A stretch of 64,000 nucleotides of DNA, from the NCBI GenBank assembly GCA_946811695.1, contig OX328124.1, forward strand, positions 59,462,459 through 59,526,458, given 5' to 3'. The DNA comes from Gonocerus acuteangulatus. Lineage: Eukaryota > Arthropoda > Insecta > Hemiptera > Coreidae. A program made the position numbers and the translations under genes. Below, one piece after another: positions 56,474-64,000 of this stretch (the first letter of the stretch is position 1; every line of letters begins with the position of its first letter). The notes below the pieces were generated by a model. It was not told the DNA's origin. It saw nothing but the letters and a program-made list of their open reading frames with translations, and did not search any database.

Positions 56474-58341
56474 GTTATTTTTATATTTTCGGTGGTTGTT
56501 AACAGTTGTTTTTTTTTTTTTTTACATGGAAGACGATTTTATAATGAGGGCGTAGTTAACAAAATCCTGTCTATTTCCTAAGTTTCTTCCACGCCTCGGA
56601 TATATTCAGTTTACTTATAGCCCGTTCAGTTAGATGGAATAGTTCTAATCCCGCATGCGCGAAATTCTGAGGGAAATATTTTCGACGATTCCGTCATTTG
56701 CATTTCCATTACAATGAACTACACGCTGCTTTAAACTCAATAAAAACTGATTATGTCTCGTTTCGGACCAGGGTAGGATATAGAGGTCAGGAAGGGAGAT
56801 AGTGTTTAATATTTACCAATACTTAGCCAATGCCAAGGCTAAAAACAATTTAAGTTGTAGCCTGTTCAAATAGATGGTCAAAAAGAGCGTGACCTATATT
56901 CCCCGTGTAAGAAATTGGCGGTAAAAAATCTCTCTGCTACAATCATATCACAAGGAGGTTTGAACAGTTTTTAGTCTTAGGTTTTTAAAATACTTAGTAA
57001 GTATTAATAAATATTAGATACTATTTCCTTTGTCTGACCTCTTAAAGCCTTCCATAGTCTTACGAGACATAATCAGTGCATGCAGAATTGAACTTTTCCG
57101 TCTATCTGTACAGGCTATAGCTTATGCAGGACGGACGTTTCCCCTAATTTGGTATAGATAGCTAAAAAAAACTTATTTGCAGAACCAAAAAAGTAAAAAA
57201 TAATGTTACAAACATGGTTTACATCGGTGTGTGGTGGTCATGTGGCACATCCCGAAATGATATAGTTATTTTAACCATAGAGAATAGATTTGACCAACCG
57301 ACGCAAATACTGTATCGGACAGAGAGCCAATAGCGCTAATAGCGCAGGCCACCTCTGCCTTTTAATAGTTTATTTTGCAAATTTGATTTTACTTTGTATG
57401 GCTGTGCAATTAATTACTTAATAGTTAATTGTATTTGACTCAGATCTCCCCCTTCTTGAATTTCTCCCCTTCTAGATTCCGGAATTTATTTACCTTCCTG
57501 ATTGGAAACTTAGGTAAATCAAGTTCAGTCGTTTAATTTAACTTACCAATTAGACGTTGATTTCTTAAGCGAATTAAAACACTCATTAGGTGCAGTGTTT
57601 TGAAAGTTTTGGACAGTGTATCTTCCTTATTTTTACTTCTTAACTGAGCCGGTTGCTACTGCTAGATTCTTAACTAAGATCTTTGCTTTTCCGATTATAG
57701 CTGGAGCAGGATGAGGTTTCGACTCAATATTTGAATAAAAACACATTTACATTAATAATTTTCCGGCTTAATTTATAAGTCTTCGTCAGGGCTATATAAA
57801 CTATAGCATTATTTTTCTGTGATCTGTGGTTTATAGAGTGTTAATATTTCCTGTCAGAAGCATTTCCATTGAAACATCAGGTCGCCGTTATTAACGTGTC
57901 TACGTTCCTATAGCAAAACAGACAGGTGAAAAAATAGCATTTAAGAAAAATTATACAAAATAGTACAACATTAAGACATGACAGAACTCCTTGGAGATGG
58001 CAGCCCCCATATTGACAAAATAAAAATGGTATTGAGCTTAACAAAATAGCATTTTTTTCAGGTATTGTTTTTATACCATCAGATTTCATCATTTCTAAAA
58101 CTAGCATCGTGAGAAACAACTAACCGTGGATTAGAACATTCAATAATTCGAATAATTAGATGTATAATTGGATTTATATGTACATTTAATATTCCTGGAA
58201 TTTTATATATGTATTATTTAATATAACTGTATATGTGTTTAACAGGCTAATTAGAAAACCGATATGTAAACTACTTTCCCTTAATTTTGTTATTTTTTTA
58301 TTTAACATCATTGTAAATAAGAAAATTGTCTAGGTTGTAAA
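56474..58341. other. No gene recognised
   Basis: Apparently mostly single-copy; no coding, RNA or element signal I can support. Confidence 0.5.
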
Positions 58342-58345
58342 AGTG

Positions 58346-59004
58346 TGTAGCGGAGCTTGTTTTAAATTATATTTTTCCGCGGGAGAAAAGCCCGCTGCAC
58401 TAAAGTTTTAATAGAGCTTTCCCGCGGGAATAATTTTTACCGTTAGAGTTTGTGAGTTAGTATCCAGATAGTGAGCAGATAACCGGAGGATTCGGCATCT
58501 CAGCAGTTCAAGCCAATTGTCGTTCTCCTAGCATTCCATGTCCAGCTACCTGCTCTGAGAGAACCACCAAAACCGGCCCAACATCTCGGTACACTAGGAT
58601 TTATCCCCAAGTACTGAACTTTTTACTAGATTTAAGGCAGCTTGCGATAACCCTAGGTTACCTTCTCGGTACAAGCAGTACCAGCGAGATCCAAGCTCCC
58701 GGCTACCAACTCTCCGCATGGAGATCCGCACATCATCTCCAGTGACGTGATACCGTACCATTGAACTCTGATTCTAATTTATGAACACTTTTTATTTATG
58801 AACAATTATTTATTTATGAACAATTATTTATTTCATTAATTTATTGACAGTCGTCTTATAATTTTATTTATTTATTGAAGTTAAGTTTTATTATTTTATT
58901 TATTCAAGAGGAATATATTTATTATTTTATGAACACGCCTATTATTTATTTATTCTTTGTTCGGACCTTCTGACCAATATACAGACAATGAATTAACCCC
59001 AACA
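58346..59004 (+). mobile_element. Possible solo LTR (Gypsy-like)
   Basis: A 659-bp segment starts TGTAGCGGAGCTTG and ends CCCCAACA. The 4-bp AGTG occurs directly on both sides (58342-58345 and 59005-59008). The interior is G+C-richer than its surroundings, with CCGCGGGA/TCCCGCGGGAA inverted blocks near 58375-58430 and a T/A-rich 3' part. TG...CA ends with a 4-bp duplication fit Ty3/Gypsy. No second LTR or coding region is present, and a 4-bp match can be chance. Confidence 0.4.
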
Positions 59005-59224
59005 AGTGAATGATGTTCCTTTTTTTTTATTAATTTCAAACTTTAATTAACCCATCTAGCTTTAATTAAAGTCTGCTTAGTTAATACGTAAATTGCATAA
59101 GTTAAACCCATAAATATGAATTATAACCCTCTGAAAAACTATATAAGATTTAAAGCCCTATTACTGTGTATGTAGAATTATATTTACTGTGTTTTTATGT
59201 AAACCCATGTAAAATTATCTACCA

Positions 59225-59303
59225 CCTATCAATGCAATATTTTTCCAGATGTGAATCTCCTATAGCCAAAGCTGCGAAGAGCCTCAATAAATAAATAAAA
59301 TTA
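59225..59303 (+). mobile_element. LINE 3'-end stub with (AATA)n tail
   Basis: The sequence GCCAAAGCTGCGAAGAGCC is followed by AATAAATAAATAAA. It resembles the stubs at ~2301-2345, ~3487-3560, ~11612-11660, ~30963 and ~45855-45905, which share a small hairpin and an AAAT-type tail. Confidence 0.5.
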
Positions 59304-59893
59304 ATTCAAACCCATATGCTTCAAAAAAGTCAATTATAGTTTAAATGTAAATTATATTTAAATATGATCACTAATTATGCGAGCAAATCACCTAGCTGTC
59401 GTGGAGGTCCAAAAATGAATACAAAAATTAAATATGAAAATAATTAAACTTGTACTCGCAAATACGTACTTTAAACCCTTCTTTTAGCTGAGGTAAAATT
59501 CAAAAAAGTACTTGAAATTCTAATGAAATCCCGATTCGTATCCTAAAAAGCCTCATTCCATATTCATGGACCCTGCTGAAATTGGCTATTTTGAAAGGGA
59601 GTTAAAAGTGAAAGTGAAGGTTATTGGAGAAGTGAATTACCCATTGAATATTTGCCAATGTTTATTCATACAGCATCCCCACGGATTGACTATAACCCCA
59701 TTCTATCTAGAGATAGTATCAGCAGGGGCTAATAACAATTATTTCCAACCGACAGATCTCAATACAAATCAGCATTTGTAATAGGCATTTCATTAATATA
59801 CGTGTTTCATTATATGTCCCCTTGGGGAGCTATTCATAGTGAAATCTATGGACATGACTAGGGGCATTAAAAATGTTCATTTATATTAATATA
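59304..59893. other. No gene recognised
   Basis: A 71-codon plus-strand frame at 59566-59781 has no known motif. Nothing else seen. Confidence 0.5.
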
Positions 59894-60355
59894 CTAGCTG
59901 TTTCCCGGCTTTCCATGCTACACCACTGTGAATTTGTAAAGAATCAAACATACAGACAGACAGACAGCCGATAGACAATTTTGACTTAGCCTATGACACT
60001 CCCCGTATCTACCGGTGTACCAAGTTAAGTCAAAATCGGTCAAACGGTGTGCATTTGTATAAGGAACTAACATACACACAGACAACTGGTAGACGTTTTT
60101 GACTTAGCCTATGACACTCCCCGTTTCAAGACCTGCCTGTGTGCCAAGTTTGATCAAAATCGGTCAAACGGTGTGGATTTGTATAAGGAACAAACATACA
60201 GACAGACAGCAGATGGAAAAGTATGACCTAGCCTATCAAACTCCCTGTATCTAGACCTACCTGTGTGCCAAGTTGGGAAAAAATCGGCCAAACGGTGTGG
60301 ATTTGTAGAAGGAACAAACAGATAAGCAGTCAGACATGTGAATTATATATATATA
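59894..60355 (-). mobile_element. Non-autonomous Helitron-like element, minus strand
   Basis: In sense it begins near TATATATATATAATTCAC (the leading TC is mutated) and ends GGGAAACAGCTAG|T, as in the copy at 12034-12579. It holds three tandem ~123-bp units with ATCGGTCAAACGGTGTG and CAAACATACAGACAGACAG (plus-strand wording). Confidence 0.6.
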
Positions 60356-60394
60356 CTGCGGGCAAACGTCCTCCCCGTAGTCCTGTGACTATCG

Positions 60395-60460
60395 CCGTGT
60401 GGAAGCCTACAAATAGTCCGGTGCTTATAGACTAGTTGACGATGCGCCGTAAGAAAAGCT
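60395..60460 (+). mobile_element. SINE A tail fragment
   Basis: CCTACAAATAGTCCGGTGC and GACGATGCGCCGTAAG match the core end and tail of SINE A. Confidence 0.55.
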
Positions 60461-61344
60461 ATTTATTGTGTGACAATAGATTGAGAAACAAAATTTTAAT
60501 TGCATATTAGGTATACAAAGGTTTTCATATGTAAAAAAAAAATTAACGGAGATTCAAAGTAATACAAATGCCAAAGAAATACATGAGGACAAGACAAAAA
60601 TAACAGTATTTTTTATTTACCTTTTTAAAGAAAACACCTAATTTATGATAATAGATAATGCATACCAAAATGCCTAGGTGAGTGTCAGAGAGGAACATTC
60701 TACATGGGGATATATCCTCGGGGGGGGGGGGGGGGGGGGTAAGCTGTAAGGAAAAAAATGCTAATATTAAGATAAGCAAAAAATGTAAACCTACATTAAG
60801 TCAAACGGACTCCGAATGGAGACTAGAGGAGTGGTAGGGAAGTAGACGGGTAGTTAGAGAGTGGAGAAGCCAACAAGGGTTCATCGACCCGAGGTCCTAA
60901 AGAGGTTAGTAAACAATGAAGAGCAACTGTGACAATTAACTCAGATAGTGGCTGGTATTGTCAGTTGGGAAGGCTAGGCTTTGTCGGAAGCAAATCCTCG
61001 TCGAGTCTCAACCTCTTTAGATCTCTTGAGGTAGAAAAAGGGAGGTGAAGGAGAACGCCTCATTCAGTAATTGAAGGAAACCCTCGTAGAAGGATAGGTC
61101 TGATCGAACGGTTTGAATACAAATCTAATTTGCAGGAAGTGCTGATTGGGAAAAATTGATGTTCCCCATCAAATTTCACCCCCCAATAATCCTCCCTCCT
61201 GGAACATGAAGGTCCTAAATGCATTCTAAGCTGCCAACAAATGATAGAAAAAGTATCTATTTTTTACGTTTTTTTCAGTCTTTTGCTGTTTTGCAAAGCA
61301 TCGCATAAATGTTAACATTTCGAGGTGGAAGGAAATAAGGAGTT
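60461..61344. other. No gene recognised
   Basis: Contains the G20 run. 60800-61140 is G+C-richer without a recognisable frame. Confidence 0.45.
60720..60739 (+). repeat. G20 homopolymer
   Basis: Twenty consecutive G. It could form a quadruplex. A relation to the G-run hAT MITEs is possible but not shown. Confidence 0.9.
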
Positions 61345-61556
61345 TTGAGCGAAAGAAGTAAAGAAAAATGTATGTAAAATCTAGTACTTGGAATATTTAG
61401 CCAATTAAAACGCTATTACGCCCAAAACAAATTGTTTTTATTTTCTGAACTAAATGATCTTATTTAATTTATTTTTAAGGTTTTTATGACATTTTTTTTT
61501 TCGATTTAGAGGGGGGGGGGCTGCAGCTCCCTCAGCCCCCCTTATATAAGCCCATG
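61345..61556. mobile_element. hAT-type MITE copy 4, left end degraded
   Basis: TCTAGTACTTGGAATATTTAG, AAACGCTATTACGCCC, GGCTGCAGCTCCCTCAGC and TTATATAAGCCCATG match copy 1. The left terminal repeat is not recognisable. Confidence 0.7.
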
Positions 61557-61576
61557 GTACACGCATTTATATAGTT

Positions 61577-61763
61577 CATTTTTTTATTTTTTTTTTAACG
61601 GCGCATCGACAAATCTGGGCAATTAGCGCCGACATCCAGGGTGCAGCAACGAATTTTCTCAACGAGCCTTGAGGTGAGAAAATTCCTGCCGCCGGTGGGG
61701 ATCGAACCCACCATCTCCCGCTTATTAATCTAAGGCGCTATCCACTAGACCACGGGAGAGCCC
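61577..61763 (-). mobile_element. SINE A, full length, minus strand
   Basis: Poly(T) is followed by ACGGCGCATCGAC, the body, the reversed B box GGATCGAACCC and head CCACTAGACCACGGGAGA. A perfect 10-bp duplication TTATATAGTT lies at 61567-61576 and 61764-61773. Confidence 0.9.
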
Positions 61764-61854
61764 TTATATAGTTAATAATAATAATAACTAGTTATTTCTC
61801 GTCACCTATCGGTTCTTCTGAGCACTCATCGTTTCGACGCCATACGCTGGTTCT

Positions 61855-61961
<107 letters not shown>

Positions 61962-62691
61962 TCAAAAATGGATTCGAAATTGGACATTTTCTGTCATTTA
62001 CTTTTAATTATTTGAGCAATTTTAAAATGACACAAGTTACTCATCTTCACAGATAACACTCTATGTCAGAAAACATTGTAAAAGATAAGTGACACGCAAT
62101 TAGTTTCACCGAAGATAAACAAGAAAATCGACACCAATAAGGTATTAGCAATTCATTAATCTTTGCAGTTGTTGCTGTAAATAACATCAGAAACATGCCT
62201 TAAGAAATTATCTTTATCTCATTCAGCCCTCATCCATAGTTTGAGTGCGTTGTTAGGAGTGAGCCTAACACAATCACTCCAAAGCATAGCCTAAGATATG
62301 GATTTAGAAAGTGGTAAGTCAGTGCATCCTCAAACTGTAAGATATTAAAGTCCTGATTATTCATCTAGTGATCACGGCACGACGAAACGAATGGAAAAAA
62401 TAAAATATAAGACTAGGGATATTATAGCTGGAGTGTAATTATAATTGCAATAAGATGGGCGTGCTACGGAGTACATTAGCTGGATACGGGGACACTTTAG
62501 AACCAGTAGGAGCAGAAAGGAGCGGCTTGCCTTATATCTGACAGGAAATGGATAGGCGTGCTACGAACCTGCTTCCATCTTCCTCCTCCGAACCACTGTC
62601 TTCCGGTATGGACAGCTTTCTCCTCTACATCTTTCTTGAGATCTATACATTGCTACTGTCCTTAATGCTCCTCTCCATATCAAGTATAAAT
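61962..62691. other. No gene recognised
   Basis: Apparently single-copy, no features identified. Confidence 0.5.
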
Positions 62692-62877
62692 TATGGGCGT
62701 ATATAAAGGGGGGAGGGGGCTGAGGGGACTGTAGCCCCCCCTCCGAAGTTTTGTTTTGGTGAGAACTTTTCACGTAAAGAAAGCCTATAACAACAAAAAA
62801 GGTCGTCTACTAGGTGTCCAGAGGACCATAAAACGCACTATTTTGCCCCCCCCCCCCAAATTATTTTCTATATACTG
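62692..62877. mobile_element. hAT-type MITE copy 5, inverted
   Basis: ATGGGCGTATATAAAGG then GGGGGCTGAGGGGACTGTAG at the left; a C13 run and AAATTATTTTCTATATAC at the right. The centre differs from copy 1. Confidence 0.65.
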
Positions 62878-63016
62878 TAGTGGAATAAATAGCAACAAAA
62901 TAGCGAAACCACCCTCGGTATCAACTAAATATTTTGCTTCCAGTCCATAACTCAATTTTTGTCTCCAAGACTCCAGATTTGTATAAAACACAATTTTATC
63001 AAATATTTCTTCAACA

Positions 63017-63020
<4 letters not shown>

Positions 63021-63085
<65 letters not shown>

Positions 63086-63096
63086 TAGATAGATAT
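63021..63096. repeat. (TA)n(GATA)n microsatellite
   Basis: TA run ending in GATAGATAGATA immediately before the 16-bp-TIR MITE. Confidence 0.95.
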
Positions 63097-63328
63097 CGCT
63101 AAAGTGACACAACTCAAAAAAATCGGTGTTTTTCAGTTATGACTATGGAAGACATTGATAAATATCTCTTTATCAACCATCAACACTGTATGTACCTAAC
63201 TTCAGAGCTTGTACACCAGAGGGCTCTTGTGTCACTCTTCCTTCCTTACTGCTATTCCCCAACATAGAAGAGTGTTACACATTTTCAGTTGAGTTTTTTT
63301 TAGTTGTGTCACTTTAGAAATACTAGTG
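63097..63328. mobile_element. MITE with 16-bp perfect TIRs
   Basis: CTAAAGTGACACAACT at 63098 and AGTTGTGTCACTTTAG at the right end are exact inverses. The interior is shared with 33290-33490. The left side abuts a (TA)n/(GATA)n tract. Confidence 0.8.
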
Positions 63329-63335
63329 CGATAGG

Positions 63336-64000
63336 TTAGATTTGATCAAAAAGGAAATTAATTTTTTTTATATTGGTATTGTTCGGCACCTTAGGGTACG
63401 AACAATGTTTATTTTCACTAATATTCGAGTTCTAAATAAATTTAAAAAAAAAATATTTTTTTTTAATATATAATATCAATAATATCGGAATGTTTTAGTA
63501 TATTTCGAGATTAGGCTGAACACTGAAGTAGCTCTTTATTTAACTAAAAGCTTATCTCAAAATTGTATCCGTTACTCCATTTTATCTTTTTCCTTCTTAA
63601 TTATTTACAGGTATATGGTCCGACTTGAAGCTAATCCCTACAGATGTGTACAGAGTGTTGGTTTAGAAACCAGTTAATCCTGCATATTTTACCACTCCTG
63701 GCAAAGATTCAGGTGTCTTTGACCTATCAGTAGTCATTCCACAAAACTACCATTTAATCAAAACCACTCAAGCGACTCCATTCCTTCGAGGAATCCCTTT
63801 TAGCCAGGATCCAATTTGGCGAATACATTTTTCGTGCTTAAAACGGCCCGAGAGAAGGTCAGATTTCCATTTCGCTGCGTTCGAATTTAAATGAAAAAGG
63901 TTAGTATTGAGAGGAAAATATTTTTAAGAGCGAAAGAGGGGGGGGAGTTCTGGTCCGAAGCAAAATAAAGAATAAAAGAGAGAAATCCAATATCTCTAAT
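63336..64000. other. No gene recognised
   Basis: The last ~400 bp are less AT-rich, but no frame or motif is supported. Confidence 0.5.

Noticed and set aside
57600..57830. Penelope-like element, suggested by GACGTTTCGGC-like strings here and near 16200 and 48380
   Set aside because: Short motif only; no RT or GIY-YIG sequence was found.
59566..59781. 71-codon frame as a host exon
   Set aside because: It has plausible composition but no known domain, and splice sites could not be supported.

Overview
The window looks like intron or intergenic DNA from an arthropod nuclear genome. It is strongly AT-rich, has many long (TA)n and poly(A)/poly(T) runs, and carries several transposon families typical of arthropods. 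One LINE copy ends in four TAACC units, the complement of the arthropod telomere repeat TTAGG. I could not assign a species. I found no host protein-coding gene, true tRNA gene, CRISPR array, operon or bacterial feature in the 64 kb. Nearly all recognisable structure is mobile or repetitive DNA.

The main element is an apparently full-length non-LTR retrotransposon on the minus strand (about 17283-25364). It is flanked by a 13-bp direct repeat, CGCGGTGTGTATG, at 17270-17282 and 25365-25377. In sense order it has a ~340-nt 5' UTR, an intact gag-like ORF1 (461 aa, three zinc knuckles), a ~530-nt spacer that is itself open, and an intact ORF2 (1224 aa: AP endonuclease, reverse transcriptase with YVDD, RNase H, C-terminal CCHC). 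A very long 3' UTR follows, built from ~100-bp units separated by long A tracts, and the end is (TAACC)4. The domain set and separate ORFs fit the I clade/superfamily. The last ~67 codons of ORF2 plus 3' UTR are duplicated inside the element.

Around it are remnants of at least two other LINE lineages: a CR1/Jockey-like ORF2 end at ~49.1-49.8 kb, I-like ORF2 ends at ~35.8-36.05 and ~46.13-46.54 kb, and short 3' stubs with AATA tails. There is also a modular SINE system: a tRNA-headed family A with a GCGCCGT-poly(A) tail, a tRNA-headed family B with a different tail, and a 5S-rRNA-headed element at 56242-56465 with the family A tail. Several of these have perfect target-site duplications. DNA elements include Helitron-like elements with ~123-bp internal repeats, hAT-type MITEs rich in G runs, a 1.09-kb TAGGG-ended element with internal minisatellite, and many foldback or long-TIR MITEs.

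Region by region: 0-9 kb has MITEs, a SINE A and copies of a (TA)n-carrying repeat; 9-13 kb a tandem array, a ~350-bp-arm palindrome, a Helitron and a MITE; 14-15 kb two SINE B copies; 17-25.4 kb the LINE; 25-34 kb SINE B pieces, two minisatellites, MITEs and the (TA)n-carrying repeat; 34-48 kb hAT MITEs, a 47-bp minisatellite, SINEs and LINE fragments; 49-57 kb the CR1-like fragment, SINEs and the 5S SINE; 58-64 kb a possible solo LTR, a Helitron, hAT MITEs and a TIR MITE. Stretches between them show nothing I can identify.
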